64,000 nucleotides of DNA from Massilia sp. ST3 (GCF_018119405.1 NZ_JAGPWC010000028.1:1-64000), one strand, 5' to 3'; positions 24,691-34,296 are shown, counted from the first letter of the stretch. A program made the numbers and translations. Notes: a model not told the origin generated them from the letters alone.

Positions 24691-25773
24691 ATGAGCATGC
24701 AGGCCTATGTGGCGACCCGCAAGGGATTGTTCGAATTGTCGTTCAGCGGCGGGCGCTGGGAGTTCGGCCCCGTGCACTTCCTGGGCGAGCCGGTGTCGAT
24801 GGTGCTGCCCGACCGCCGCGACGGCGCCTTGTACGCGGCCCTCAACCTGGGCCACTTCGGCGTCAAGCTGCACCGCAAGCAGGGCGAGATCTGGACCGAG
24901 CTGCCGGCGCCCAGCTATCCGCCCAAGCCGGAAGGCCTGGAAGAGAAGGTCGAATGGACCAACAAGCTGATCTGGTCGCTGGAAGCGGGCGGCGCCGGCC
25001 AGCCGGGCGTGCTCTGGGCCGGCACCCTGCCGGGCGGCCTGTTCCGCTCGAACGACCGTGGCGACAGCTGGGAGCTGGTGCGCCCGCTCTGGGACCAGCC
25101 CGGCCGGCCGCACTGGTTCGGCGGCGGCTACGACGACCCCGGCATCCACAGCATCTGCGTCGACCCGCGCGACAGCGCCAGCCTGCTGGTCGGGATCTCC
25201 TGCGCCGGCGCCTGGCGCAGCGCCGATGGCGGCGCCAGCTGGGCCCTGAGCGCGAAAGGCATGCGCGCCGACTACATGCCGCCCGACATGCAGGACAGCG
25301 AGGAAGCCCAGGACCCGCACCGCATCGTGCGCTGCGCGGGCCAGCCGGACGTGCTGTGGTGCCAGCACCATAACGGCGTCTGGCGCTCGGGCGACGACGG
25401 CCGCAGCTGGCAGGAAGTGAAGAACATGCCCTTGTCGCACTTCGGCTTCGCGGTGGCGGCCCATCCGCGCGACGGCCAGACCGCCTGGTTCGTGCCGGCC
25501 GAGAAGGACGAGCGCCGCATTCCCGTCGGCGCCTCGCTGGCCGTCACGCGCACCCGCGACGGCGGCAAGACCTTCGACGTGCTGCGCGCGGGGCTGCCGC
25601 AGGAGCACTGCTACGACCTGGTGTACCGGCATGGGCTGGCGGTGCACGAGGATGGGCGCACCCTGATCATGGGGTCGACCACGGGCAATGTGTGGGTGTC
25701 GGATAACGGCGGGGATAGCTGGCACGCGGTGGCGGGGAATTTGCCGCCGGTGTATGCGGTGAGTTTTGGCTAA
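24691..25773 (+). CDS. BNR/Asp-box repeat propeller protein (exo-sialidase-like fold)
   Basis: This 360-aa predicted six- or seven-bladed beta-propeller has at least five Asp-box motifs: SNDRGDSWE, SADGGASWA, SGDDGRSWQ, TRDGGKTFD and SDNGGDSWH. There is no signal peptide, so it is predicted cytoplasmic, unlike real sialidases; the sialidase Arg triad was not identified. The ATG at 24691 follows the AGGAGG embedded in the MoaD-like gene. Pairing with a ubiquitin-like protein suggests the propeller acts with, or is modified by, that partner; no function is established to my knowledge. Confidence 0.85.
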   Translation: MSMQAYVATRKGLFELSFSGGRWEFGPVHFLGEPVSMVLPDRRDGALYAALNLGHFGVKLHRKQGEIWTELPAPSYPPKPEGLEEKVEWTNKLIWSLEAGGAGQPGVLWAGTLPGGLFRSNDRGDSWELVRPLWDQPGRPHWFGGGYDDPGIHSICVDPRDSASLLVGISCAGAWRSADGGASWALSAKGMRADYMPPDMQDSEEAQDPHRIVRCAGQPDVLWCQHHNGVWRSGDDGRSWQEVKNMPLSHFGFAVAAHPRDGQTAWFVPAEKDERRIPVGASLAVTRTRDGGKTFDVLRAGLPQEHCYDLVYRHGLAVHEDGRTLIMGSTTGNVWVSDNGGDSWHAVAGNLPPVYAVSFG

Positions 25774-25805
25774 AGGACGCGCTGGGGGTGCGCTACGAAC
25801 TTGGG

Positions 25806-25832
25806 CGGAACAATGCCAGTGACATTGTTCCG
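25806..25832. repeat. 10-bp perfect inverted repeat
   Basis: CGGAACAATG (25806-25815) and CATTGTTCCG (25823-25832) are exact reverse complements with a 7-base loop. It lies 32 bases after the propeller gene stop. No T-run follows, so a terminator role is weak. It runs into the REP-like unit that follows. Confidence 0.55.
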
Positions 25833-25905
25833 GCCTTCGCCGGAACGACGCTGTTTGAGTTTACCGGTAGCTCAAAGACCGTCATTCCGGCGAAGGCCGG
25901 AATCC
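25828..25905. repeat. Pair of REP-like palindromic units in opposite orientation
   Basis: TTCCGGCCTTCGCCGGAA (25828-25845) and CCGGCGAAGGCCGG (25887-25900, within GTCATTCCGG...GGAATCC) are inverted copies of one palindromic unit, a BIME-like arrangement. Related units occur at 29380-29395 and 29455-29470. Such units are common between genes in betaproteobacteria. Confidence 0.7.
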
Positions 25906-25913
25906 AAGTTTGC
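25869..25913 (+). repeat. 45-bp direct repeat, copy 1 (flanks icmF)
   Basis: The segment starts AGCTCAAAGACCGTCAT and ends ATCCAAGTTTGC. It recurs at 29365-29409 with three substitutions. The two copies lie on each side of icmF in the same orientation. Confidence 0.75.
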
Positions 25914-25930
25914 GTGAACATTGAAAACAT

Positions 25931-25960
25931 AAAAAAAGAGCGCGGATTCCGCGCCCTTTT
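25931..25960 (-). terminator. Rho-independent terminator after icmF
   Basis: GCGCGG-ATT-CCGCGC (25940-25954) is followed on the minus strand by CTCTTTTTTT. It begins 18 bases beyond the icmF stop codon. Confidence 0.9.
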
Positions 25961-25977
25961 CAGTTAACCCTCGCCGA

Positions 25978-28900
25978 TTACATATTGCGGCGATACTGCC
26001 CACCCACCTCGAACAGCGCCGTGGTGATCTGCCCCAGCGAGCACACCCGCACCGCGTCCATCAGCTTGGCGAACACGTTTTCGTTGTCGATCGCCGCCTG
26101 CTGCAGCGCAGCCAGGGCGCTTGGGGCCTGGGCTGCATTACGCGCGTGGAAGGCTTCCAGGCGGGTCAGCTGCGACTGCTTCTCGTCGTCCGTGGAACGG
26201 GCCAGCTCGATGGTCGCCGGCGCGCCCGCGCCGTTCGGGTTGCGGAAGGTGTTCACGCCGATGATCGGCAGCGTACCGTCGTGCTTCTGGTGCTCGTACA
26301 GCATCGACTCTTCCTGGATCTTGCCGCGCTGGTAGCCGGTCTCCATCGCGCCCAGCACGCCGCCGCGTTCGGCGATGCGCTCGAACTCCTGCAGCACCTG
26401 CTCTTCGACCAGGTCGGTCAGCTCGTCGATGATGAAGGAGCCCTGGTTCGGGTTCTCGTTCTTCGCCAGGCCCCACTCACGGTTGATGATCAGCTGGATC
26501 GCCAGGGCGCGGCGCACCGATTCGTCGGTCGGCGTGGTGATCGCCTCGTCGTACGCGTTGGTATGCAGCGAGTTGCAATTGTCGTAGATCGCGATCAGCG
26601 CCTGCAGGGTGGTACGGATGTCATTGAAGTCGATCTCCTGCGCGTGCAGCGAGCGGCCCGATGTCTGGATGTGGTACTTGAGCTTCTGCGAGCGCTCGTT
26701 GGCGCCGTACTTGTCGCGCATCGCCACCGCCCAGATGCGGCGCGCCACGCGGCCCAGCACCGTGTATTCCGGGTCCATGCCGTTCGAGAAGAAGAAGGAC
26801 AGGTTGGGTGCGAAGTCGTCGATGTGCATGCCGCGCGCCAGGTAGGCTTCGACGAAGGTGAAGCCGTTCGAGAGCGTGAAGGCCAGCTGCGAGATCGGGT
26901 TCGCGCCCGCCTCGGCGATGTGGTAGCCCGAGATCGACACCGAGTAGAAGTTGCGCACCTGGTGGTGAACAAAATATTCCTGGATGTCGCCCATCACCTT
27001 GAGCGAGAACTCGGTCGAGAAGATGCAGGTGTTCTGGCCCTGGTCTTCCTTCAGGATGTCGGCCTGCACCGTGCCGCGCACGTTCATCAGGACCCAGTCC
27101 TTGATCTTCTGGGCTTCGTCATCGGTCGGCTGGCGCTTGTTCTCGAGGACGAACTTGTCGATCTGCTGGTCGATGGCGGTGTTCATGAACATCGCCAGGA
27201 TGGTCGGGGCCGGGCCGTTGATCGTCATCGAGACGGATGTACTCGGGCTGCACAGGTCGAAGCCGTCGTACAGCACCTTCATGTCGTCCAGGGTCGCGAT
27301 CGACACGCCCGAGTTGCCGACCTTGCCGTAGATGTCGGGACGGATCGCCGGATCGGCGCCGTACAGGGTCACCGAGTCGAAGGCGGTCGACAGGCGCTTG
27401 GCGTCCATGCCGGTCGACACCAGCTTGAAGCGCTTGTTGGTGCGGAAGGCGTCGCCTTCGCCCGCGAACATGCGGGTCGGGTCTTCGCCTTCGCGCTTGA
27501 AGGCGAACACGCCGGCCGTGTAGGGGAAGGAGCCCGGCACGTTTTCCAGCATCAGGAAGCGCAGGATTTCGCCATGGTCTTCGAACTTCGGCAGGGCCAC
27601 CTTGCGAATCGGGTTGCCCGACAGGGTCTTTTGCACCAGGCGGGTGCGGATTTCCTTGTCGCGGATCTTGACGACGTAATCCTCGCCCGCGTAGGCGGCC
27701 TGCATGTCAGGCCACATGGCTAGCAGTTTTTTCGCGCCGCCTTCCATGGCGTTGTCGCGCTCCGTGATCAGGTCGTCGAGGACCACGTCGCGGTTCGCGG
27801 CCGCCAGCATGCGCTTGGTTTCCATCAGCTGCTGGCGTTCGCGCGCCAGCTTGACCTGCTTGTAGGTGTTGCGGTGGTAGCCGCGCACGGTGTCGGCGAT
27901 CTCGGCCAGGTAGCGCGCGCGCGCCGGGGGCACGATCACGTTCTTGCCGCTCGAGTACTTCTGCGAAGGGGCGTTCAGCTTGCCCGCTTCGACTTGCAGG
28001 CCCAGCTCGGCCAGCTTCGGCAGCAGGCCGTGGTAGAGGGCGGTGACGCCGTCGTCGTTGAAGCGCGACGCCTGGGTGCCGAACACCGGCATCTCGTCCG
28101 GCGACTTGCTCCACAGCTCGCGGTTGCGCTGGTACTGCTTGGCGACGTCGCGCAGCGCATCCTGGGCGCCCTTGCGGTCGAACTTGTTGATGGCGATGAA
28201 GTCGGCGAAGTCGAGCATGTCGATCTTCTCCAGCTGCGAGGCGGCGCCGAATTCCGGGGTCATCACGTACATCGAGGTGTCGACGTGCGGCACGATGGCG
28301 GCGTCGCCCTGGCCGATGCCCGAGGTCTCGACGATGACGAGGTCGAAGCCGGCCACCTTGCAGGCGGCGATCACGTCCGGCAGCGCCTGCGAAATCTCGG
28401 AACCGGCTTCGCGGGTGGCGAGCGAGCGCATGAAGACGCGCGCTTGCCCATTCCACGGGTTGATCGCGTTCATGCGGATGCGGTCGCCCAGCAGGGCGCC
28501 GCCCGACTTGCGGCGCGACGGGTCGATCGAGATCACCGCGATGTTCAGGCGGTCGCCCTGGTCGAGGCGGATGCGGCGGATCAGTTCATCGGTCAGCGAG
28601 GACTTGCCCGCGCCGCCGGTGCCGGTGATGCCGAGGACCGGGGTCTTCACGTTTTCCGCGGCGTTCACGATTTGTTCGCGCAGGCTTGCGTCGGCCTTTC
28701 CGTTTTCGAGCGCCGTGATCAGCTGGGCCAGCGGACGGTGGCGCGCGCCGATCTCGCCCTGCTGGAGGGCGTCGATCGAGGTCGGGGCGTAGGAGGACAG
28801 GTCGACGTCGCAAGCTTCCAGCATCGAGCGGATCATGCCGACCAGGCCCATGCGCTGGCCGTCTTCCGGGCTGAAGATGCGGGTGACGCCGTAGGCGTGC

Positions 28901-29265
28901 AGTTCCTCGATCTCGCTCGGGACGATCACGCCGCCGCCGCCGCCGAACACCTTGATGTGGGCGCCGCCGCGTTGCTTGAGCAGGTCGATCATGTACTTGA
29001 AGTATTCGACGTGGCCGCCCTGGTAGCTGGAGATGGCGATGCCCTGCACATCCTCGGCCAGGGCCGCGGTCACGACTTCGTCGACCGAGCGGTTGTGGCC
29101 GAGGTGGATGACCTCGGCGCCGTTCGACTGCAGGATGCGGCGCATGATGTTGATCGAGGCGTCGTGGCCGTCGAACAGGGAGGCGGCGGTGACGAAACGG
29201 ACCTTGTTGGCGAGTTTCGGCTGTTCCGGCAGGTCGAGCTTGGCGGCGGAGGTGATGTCGTTCAT
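25978..29265 (-). CDS. icmF: Fused isobutyryl-CoA mutase IcmF
   Basis: This 1095-aa adenosylcobalamin-dependent enzyme interconverts isobutyryl-CoA and n-butyryl-CoA (some also act on pivalyl- or isovaleryl-CoA). Three parts are visible. A B12-binding domain has FDGHDAS at 31-37 (His34 as cobalt ligand). A MeaI-type G-protein chaperone has GTGGAGKS at 215-222 and ETSGIGQGD downstream. A C-terminal methylmalonyl-CoA-mutase-like TIM barrel includes [20 protein letters not shown]. Length and domain order fit IcmF. A 20-bp palindrome at 29316-29335 overlaps its probable promoter, so a repressor likely controls it. It is a single-gene unit with a terminator. Confidence 0.95.
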   Translation of the reverse strand: MNDITSAAKLDLPEQPKLANKVRFVTAASLFDGHDASINIMRRILQSNGAEVIHLGHNRSVDEVVTAALAEDVQGIAISSYQGGHVEYFKYMIDLLKQRGGAHIKVFGGGGGVIVPSEIEELHAYGVTRIFSPEDGQRMGLVGMIRSMLEACDVDLSSYAPTSIDALQQGEIGARHRPLAQLITALENGKADASLREQIVNAAENVKTPVLGITGTGGAGKSSLTDELIRRIRLDQGDRLNIAVISIDPSRRKSGGALLGDRIRMNAINPWNGQARVFMRSLATREAGSEISQALPDVIAACKVAGFDLVIVETSGIGQGDAAIVPHVDTSMYVMTPEFGAASQLEKIDMLDFADFIAINKFDRKGAQDALRDVAKQYQRNRELWSKSPDEMPVFGTQASRFNDDGVTALYHGLLPKLAELGLQVEAGKLNAPSQKYSSGKNVIVPPARARYLAEIADTVRGYHRNTYKQVKLARERQQLMETKRMLAAANRDVVLDDLITERDNAMEGGAKKLLAMWPDMQAAYAGEDYVVKIRDKEIRTRLVQKTLSGNPIRKVALPKFEDHGEILRFLMLENVPGSFPYTAGVFAFKREGEDPTRMFAGEGDAFRTNKRFKLVSTGMDAKRLSTAFDSVTLYGADPAIRPDIYGKVGNSGVSIATLDDMKVLYDGFDLCSPSTSVSMTINGPAPTILAMFMNTAIDQQIDKFVLENKRQPTDDEAQKIKDWVLMNVRGTVQADILKEDQGQNTCIFSTEFSLKVMGDIQEYFVHHQVRNFYSVSISGYHIAEAGANPISQLAFTLSNGFTFVEAYLARGMHIDDFAPNLSFFFSNGMDPEYTVLGRVARRIWAVAMRDKYGANERSQKLKYHIQTSGRSLHAQEIDFNDIRTTLQALIAIYDNCNSLHTNAYDEAITTPTDESVRRALAIQLIINREWGLAKNENPNQGSFIIDELTDLVEEQVLQEFERIAERGGVLGAMETGYQRGKIQEESMLYEHQKHDGTLPIIGVNTFRNPNGAGAPATIELARSTDDEKQSQLTRLEAFHARNAAQAPSALAALQQAAIDNENVFAKLMDAVRVCSLGQITTALFEVGGQYRRNM

Positions 29266-29315
29266 TGGATGGGTCCTTGGGTGTCGGCGGACTGAGGATA
29301 TTCTGGTACGGTATA

Positions 29316-29335
29316 TGACGTTAACGTTAACGTCA
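29316..29335 (-). promoter_or_regulatory. 20-bp perfect palindromic operator upstream of icmF
   Basis: TGACGTTAACGTTAACGTCA is a perfect palindrome centred about 60 bases upstream of the icmF start. On the minus strand TTGACG at its edge could serve as a -35 hexamer, with TATACC further down as -10. The ACGT-TAACGT pattern resembles sites reported for LiuR-type regulators of branched-chain catabolism; that identity is inference. Confidence 0.7.
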
Positions 29336-29364
29336 AGAAGGCTTCGGTTGGGTTTAGTACCACC

Positions 29365-29409
29365 AGCTCAAAGACCGTCATCCCGGCGCAGGCCGGGATC
29401 CAAGTTTGC
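29365..29409 (+). repeat. 45-bp direct repeat, copy 2, with adjacent REP-like unit
   Basis: This copy matches 25869-25913 at 42 of 45 positions. A related inverted unit (CCCCGC-CTTC-GCGGGG, 29455-29470) follows 45 bases later. Together they fill most of the 232-base gap between icmF and the next gene. Confidence 0.75.
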
Positions 29410-29497
29410 TGCGTACCACTCGTGCTGTTGCAGCTCGCGGCGGGGAACTTGGCTCCCCGCCTTCGCGGGGACGACGGTGCAAAGGGTGGCGGCGAGA

Positions 29498-32400
29498 TCA
29501 GGCAGCCCGGCGCTTGACGTTGCCCGACAGCAGCTCCGCCTTGCGCGCCCGGTACTCGGCCACGGCCTTTTCCTTCACGTGGCCGAAGCCGCGAATCTGG
29601 TCCGGGAGGGCCGCCAGTTCCACCGCGGTCGCGTGGTTCGACGCGTCCAGGGTGGCCAGCAGGCCTTCGACCATCTCGCCGTATTCCGCGATCAGGGCGC
29701 GTTCCATCTTGCGCTCGGCGGTGTAGCCGAAGACGTCGAGGGCGCCGCCGCGCAAGCCCTTGAGCTTGGCCAGAAGCTTGAAGGCGCCGAACATCCACGA
29801 GCCGTACTTGGCTTTCACCATGTGGCCCTTGGCGTCCTTCTTGGCCAGCAGCGGCGGGGCCAGGTTGAAGCTGAGCGAGAAGTCGCCTTCGAACTGGGTC
29901 TTGAGCTGCTCGAGGAAGCGGCCGTCGGTGTACAGGCGCGCCACTTCGTATTCGTCCTTGTAGGCCATCAGCTTGGCGTAGTTCTTCGCCACCGCCATGG
30001 ACAGCTTGTTGCCCAGGCCTTTGCCACTCTCGGCTTCGCGCACGCGCTTGACCAGGTCTTCGTAGACGGCCGCGTAGGCGGCGTCCTGGTAGCCGGTCAG
30101 GTGCTCGACGCGCTTCTTGATCACGCTTTCCAGGTTCTGCGGCATCTGGATCACGACCGTCTGGCTTGGCGTCGCCTGCTTCTCGACGCGCTTGAAGTCC
30201 ACGGCGGCGCGGCGGCCCCACAGGAAGCTCATCTTGTTCGAGGCGACCGCCACGCCATTCAGCTCGATCGCGCGCAGCAGGGCGGCTTCGCTCAGCGGGA
30301 TGCGGCCCTTCTGCCAGGCGTAGCCCATCAGGAAGAGGTTGGTCGCGATCGAGTCGCCCATCAGCGAGGTGGCCAGCTTGGTGGCGTCGACGAAGTCCAC
30401 GCCCGAGTCACCGCCCACGGCTTCCAGGATCAGCGAACGCACGTCGCCGGACGGGAATTCCCAGTCGCGCTGCTGGGCGAAGGTGCCGGTCGGCTGCTCG
30501 TGCAGGTTGACGATGGCGAGCGTGCGGCCCGGACGCATCTTCGAGACCGCATCGGCGGCGCCGGTGGTCAGGATGTCGCAGCCCAGGATCAGGTCCGCTT
30601 CGCCGGTGGCGATGCGCTGGGCACGCAGGCGCTCGGGCGAGGCGGCGATCTTCACGTGCGAGGTGACCGAACCGTTCTTCTGGCTCATGCCGGTCATGTC
30701 CAGCACCGAGGCGCCCTTGCCTTCGAGGTGGGCGGCCATGCCCATCAGGGCGCCGACGGTGATCACGCCGGTGCCGCCGATGCCGTTGATCAGGATGTTG
30801 TAGGGATGCTCGACACCCGGCAGCGTGGGCAGCGGCAGCTCGCCCCAGCCGTCATCGGCGCCGTTCTTGCTGACGCCGGCCTTGCTCTTCTTGAGCGCGC
30901 CGCCTTCGACGGTCACGAAGCTCGGGCAGAAGCCCTTGTTGCACGAGAAGTCCTTGTTGCACGAGGACTGGTCGATCTGGCGCTTGCGGCCGAATTCCGT
31001 TTCCTTCGGCAGGATCGAGACGCAGTTCGACTGGATGCCGCAGTCGCCGCAGCCTTCGCACACGGCTTCGTTGATCACCATGCGCTGGGCCGGGTCGGGG
31101 AATTCGCCTTTCTTGCGGCGGCGGCGCTTCTCGGCGGCGCAGGTCTGGTCGTAGATGATGACGGTCACGCCCGGCAGTTCGCGCAGCTCGCGCTGGATGT
31201 CGTCCATGTGCTTGCGGTCGTGCAGGGTGACCAGGGCCGGCAGATTGCTGCGGTCGGCGTAGCGCGACAGGTCTTCGGTCACCAGGGCGATGCGCTTGAC
31301 GCCTTCGGCCGCCATCTGCTGGGCGATCATCGGCACCGACGTTTGGCCGTCGACCGGCTGGCCGCCGGTCATCGCGACCGCGTCGTTGTACAGGATCTTG
31401 TAGGTGATGTTGACCTTGGCCGCCACCGCCGCGCGGATCGCGAGATAACCGGAGTGGAAGTAGGTGCCGTCGCCCAGGTTCTGGAACACGTGCGGCACCT
31501 GGGAGAACGCGGCCTGGCCGATCCACGGGGTGCCTTCGCCGCCCATGTGGGTGGTCAGCTTGTTCATCTCGGGGTAAATCGAGGTCGCCATCACGTGGCA
31601 GCCGATGCCGGCCAGCGCGAAGGATCCTTCCGGCACCTTGGTCGAGCTGTTGTGCGGGCAGCCGGAGCAGTAGAAGGCCGGACGGAAGGGCGTGGTGATC
31701 GCCTTCTGCAGCACGGCGTCCTTGGCGTCCAGGAAGGCCAGGCGCGCCTTGATCAGGTCGCGGGTGCTGTCGTCCAGGTTCAGGCGCGCGATGCGGCCGG
31801 CGATCACGCGCGCCACCTGGGCCACCGAGAAATCGGCTTTCGGCGGCAGCAGCCAGTCGCCGCGCGGCGCGACCCATTCGCCCTTGTCGTCGAACTTGCC
31901 GACGATGTGGGGGCGCACGTCGTCGCGCCAGTTGTACAGTTGTTCCTTGAGCTGGTATTCGACGACCTGGCGCTTCTCCTCGACCACCAGGATCTCTTCC
32001 AGGCCTTGCGCGAATTCGCGCACGCCTTCCGGCTCCAGCGGCCAGATCATGGCCACCTTGTACAGGCGCAGGCCGACCTTGGCGGCCATGGTTTCGTCGA
32101 TGCCCAGTTCTTCCAGCGCTTCCAGCACGTCCAGGTAGGATTTGCCGGACGCGATGATGCCCAGCTTGGCGTTGGCGCTGTCGATGGTGGTGCGGTTCAG
32201 CTTGTTTTCACGGGCATAGGCCAGGGCAGCATAGATCTTATAGTCCTGCATCAGCGCTTCCTGGTTGCGCGCCTGCTGACCCAGCGGCACCGAGGACAGC
32301 TTGGTATTCAGCCCGCCTTCCGGCATGGTGAAGTCCTTCGGATACTTGACTTCGACGCGGAACGGATCTGCGTCAACCGAGGCGCTCGATTCGACCGTGT

Positions 32401-33067
32401 CGGCCAGGGCCTTGAACGCGACCGCGCAGCCCGAGTAGCGCGACATGGCCCAGCCGTGCACGCCCAGGTCCAGGTATTCCTGCACGTTGCAGGGATAGAG
32501 CACCGGGATCATGCAGGCCGAGAAGATGTGGTCGGACTGGTGCGGCAGGGTCGACGAATACGCGCCGTGGTCGTCGCCGGCCACCAGCAGCACGCCGCCG
32601 TGCTTGGCGGTGCCGGCGTGGTTCATGTGCTTGAAGACGTCGCCGCAGCGGTCCACGCCCGGGCCCTTGCCGTACCACATGGCGAACACGCCGTCGTACT
32701 TGGCCGGGCCGATCAGGTCGACGGTCTGGGTGCCCCAGACGGCGGTGGCGGCCAGGTCTTCGTTCACGCCCGGGACAAACTGGATGGCGTTCGCTTCCAG
32801 GTGTTTTTTCGTCTTCCACAGGGTCTCGTCCAGGCCGCCCAGCGGGGAGCCGCGGTAGCCCGAGATGAAGCCGGCCGTGTTCAGGCCGGCGGCCAGGTCG
32901 CGCTCGCGCTGCATCATCGGCAGGCGCACCAGGGCCTGGATACCGGACAGGAAGATGGCGCCCGACTTCGCGGTGTACTTGTCGTCCAGGGTGACGGTGG
33001 TGAGGCGGGAAGAATAGTCGGCGGGCGCACTGGCGCTCTGGTCGCCGGGCGTGACGGTATCGGGCAT
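29498..33067 (-). CDS. Indolepyruvate ferredoxin oxidoreductase-family protein (fused alpha/beta/gamma)
   Basis: This 1189-aa thiamine-diphosphate and iron-sulfur enzyme should decarboxylate 2-oxo acids such as indolepyruvate or aryl pyruvates to acyl-CoA. The N-terminal third is the pyrimidine-binding half (LNTAGFISGYRGSPLGGLDE). A TPP-binding part contains GIGCHVMATSIYP and MGGEGTPWIGQA. A ferredoxin-like cluster region follows near residue 670 (CEGCGDCGIQSNC, then CNKDFSCNKGFCPSF). The C-terminal gamma domain begins at ILINGIGGTGVITVGALMG. Start ATG 33067 has GGAG upstream; the frame extends further as shadow only. Fusion of all subunits is usual in proteobacteria. Confidence 0.92.
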   Translation of the reverse strand: MPDTVTPGDQSASAPADYSSRLTTVTLDDKYTAKSGAIFLSGIQALVRLPMMQRERDLAAGLNTAGFISGYRGSPLGGLDETLWKTKKHLEANAIQFVPGVNEDLAATAVWGTQTVDLIGPAKYDGVFAMWYGKGPGVDRCGDVFKHMNHAGTAKHGGVLLVAGDDHGAYSSTLPHQSDHIFSACMIPVLYPCNVQEYLDLGVHGWAMSRYSGCAVAFKALADTVESSASVDADPFRVEVKYPKDFTMPEGGLNTKLSSVPLGQQARNQEALMQDYKIYAALAYARENKLNRTTIDSANAKLGIIASGKSYLDVLEALEELGIDETMAAKVGLRLYKVAMIWPLEPEGVREFAQGLEEILVVEEKRQVVEYQLKEQLYNWRDDVRPHIVGKFDDKGEWVAPRGDWLLPPKADFSVAQVARVIAGRIARLNLDDSTRDLIKARLAFLDAKDAVLQKAITTPFRPAFYCSGCPHNSSTKVPEGSFALAGIGCHVMATSIYPEMNKLTTHMGGEGTPWIGQAAFSQVPHVFQNLGDGTYFHSGYLAIRAAVAAKVNITYKILYNDAVAMTGGQPVDGQTSVPMIAQQMAAEGVKRIALVTEDLSRYADRSNLPALVTLHDRKHMDDIQRELRELPGVTVIIYDQTCAAEKRRRRKKGEFPDPAQRMVINEAVCEGCGDCGIQSNCVSILPKETEFGRKRQIDQSSCNKDFSCNKGFCPSFVTVEGGALKKSKAGVSKNGADDGWGELPLPTLPGVEHPYNILINGIGGTGVITVGALMGMAAHLEGKGASVLDMTGMSQKNGSVTSHVKIAASPERLRAQRIATGEADLILGCDILTTGAADAVSKMRPGRTLAIVNLHEQPTGTFAQQRDWEFPSGDVRSLILEAVGGDSGVDFVDATKLATSLMGDSIATNLFLMGYAWQKGRIPLSEAALLRAIELNGVAVASNKMSFLWGRRAAVDFKRVEKQATPSQTVVIQMPQNLESVIKKRVEHLTGYQDAAYAAVYEDLVKRVREAESGKGLGNKLSMAVAKNYAKLMAYKDEYEVARLYTDGRFLEQLKTQFEGDFSLSFNLAPPLLAKKDAKGHMVKAKYGSWMFGAFKLLAKLKGLRGGALDVFGYTAERKMERALIAEYGEMVEGLLATLDASNHATAVELAALPDQIRGFGHVKEKAVAEYRARKAELLSGNVKRRAA

Positions 33068-33171
33068 TGCTGTCTCCAAAGGGTATTCGGCTTGTATCCG
33101 CCGCGGCGCCGGGTAGGCAGGCGGCGGATGGTTTTTGCTGTGCGCGTGGGTGGCGCACTTTAACCGCGTGG

Positions 33172-33201
33172 AGTGTAGGGACTTAGCTGTCCACAATCCA
33201 A
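33172..33201 (-). promoter_or_regulatory. Putative sigma-70 promoter for the indolepyruvate oxidoreductase gene
   Basis: On the minus strand TTGGAT (33201-33196) and TACACT (33177-33172) are separated by 18 bases. The -10 lies about 105 bases upstream of the ATG at 33067. The match is moderate. Confidence 0.35.
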
Positions 33202-33245
33202 TAGGGATTCCGGATGGGGGTATAAGAAAAAATGATAACCGAAAT

Positions 33246-34178
33246 TCAGCTGGCCAGGCGGGCTCCGGGCCAGGCGCCGCGCGCGCATAGGTCCTCGGTC
33301 ACTTCGCGCACCAGGCGGCCGATGGCGGCGGCGGCATTCGTGAGCGGGATGTTGCGCGAGCCGCACAGGATCACGCGCCGCGTCACGGCCGGGTCCTGCA
33401 CCGGCCAGGCGGCCATGGCGCCGCGCGCCAGGTCGTCCTGGAAGGGCGCGCGCGGCAGCAGGGTGGCGCCCAGGTCGGCCAGGATGGCCGAACGCAGGAT
33501 GGCGATCGAGTTGATTTCCAACACATTGCGCAGCACCAGGCCGGCGCCCTGCGCCACCTGTTCGACCAGCGGGCGCACGCCGTGCTGGCGCGCCGGCAGG
33601 ATCAGGGTGCTGGCCAGGGCCTGGCGCAGGCTGAGGGCGGGGCCCGCGGGCGCGAAGGCGGAGCCGGCCTTGCAGATGAAGACCAGGTCTTCCTCGACCA
33701 GGGGCGTGGCCGTGAACTGCACGGTGGGGGCATCGTCGAACAGCACCGCCAGGTTCAGGCGCCCGGACTTGAGCTGCTCGGTGAGGTTGCCCGAGATTTC
33801 CTCGGTCAGCTGCAGGGTGATTTCGGGATAGCGCTCGCGCACCGCGGTGAGCAGGGGCAGGGCCAGGGCGCCCGAGATGCTGTGCGGCAGGCCGAGGGTG
33901 ACGCTGCCCGAGGGCCGGTCCAGCGACTGGGTGACGGCCGCGCGCGCGTCGGCCACCTGCTTCAGGATCGCCTGCGCGTGCTCGTAGAACACCTTGCCGG
34001 CATCGGTGCTGACCACGCCATGGGCCGAGCGGTGCAGCAGCTGGGCCCCTAGTTCCTCCTCGAGCTGGCGCAGCTGCTGGGTCAGCGCCGGCTGCGCCAC
34101 GTGCAGCACCAGGGCCGCGCGCGAGAGCGAGCCGTGATCGACAATGGCGACGAAATAGCGCAGCTGGCGAAGTTCCAT
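33246..34178 (-). CDS. LysR-family transcriptional regulator (Nac-like subgroup)
   Basis: This 310-aa regulator has an N-terminal winged HTH (MELRQLRYFVAIVDHGSLSR with AALVLHVAQPALTQQLRQLE, residues 1-60) and a periplasmic-binding-like effector domain from about residue 90. The subgroup resembles nitrogen-assimilation regulator Nac and related aromatic-catabolism regulators. ATG 34178 was chosen over one five codons upstream because it gives the canonical N-terminus. It is divergent from the HD-GYP gene; tandem dyads at 34196-34230 lie between the two starts and are the likely autoregulatory sites. The effector is unknown. Confidence 0.9.
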   Translation of the reverse strand: MELRQLRYFVAIVDHGSLSRAALVLHVAQPALTQQLRQLEEELGAQLLHRSAHGVVSTDAGKVFYEHAQAILKQVADARAAVTQSLDRPSGSVTLGLPHSISGALALPLLTAVRERYPEITLQLTEEISGNLTEQLKSGRLNLAVLFDDAPTVQFTATPLVEEDLVFICKAGSAFAPAGPALSLRQALASTLILPARQHGVRPLVEQVAQGAGLVLRNVLEINSIAILRSAILADLGATLLPRAPFQDDLARGAMAAWPVQDPAVTRRVILCGSRNIPLTNAAAAIGRLVREVTEDLCARGAWPGARLAS

Positions 34179-34195
34179 AAATCCTGAAATCAATA

Positions 34196-34230
34196 TGTGT
34201 GTCTACACAGCAACAATGTGTGCCTACACA
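34196..34230. promoter_or_regulatory. Two tandem 14-bp dyads spaced 21 bp (LysR-type operator candidate)
   Basis: TGTGTGTCTACACA (34196-34209) and TGTGTGCCTACACA (34217-34230) differ at one position. Each is a partial dyad (TGTG...CACA). Their 21-bp period puts both on the same DNA face. They begin 18 bases upstream of the LysR gene start and end just before the -10 of the HD-GYP gene. Confidence 0.75.
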
Positions 34231-34241
34231 AAATGCATAAT

Positions 34242-34250
34242 TGCTATACT
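34242..34250 (+). promoter_or_regulatory. Extended -10 promoter for the HD-GYP gene
   Basis: TGCTATACT is an extended -10 (TG-N-TATACT) 46 bases upstream of the ATG at 34297. The -35 position falls inside the second dyad, so binding there could block or recruit polymerase. Confidence 0.65.
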
Positions 34251-34296
34251 GCACTGTGGCCGATGGGCGGCGAGATTAACATAGCAAGGTTACAAG

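Noticed and set aside
29033..33163. A 1376-codon open frame on the plus strand across icmF and the indolepyruvate oxidoreductase gene
   Set aside because: It is antisense to two clear enzymes, has no known domains and is rich in His, Arg, Gly and Gln, as chance frames in high-GC DNA are.
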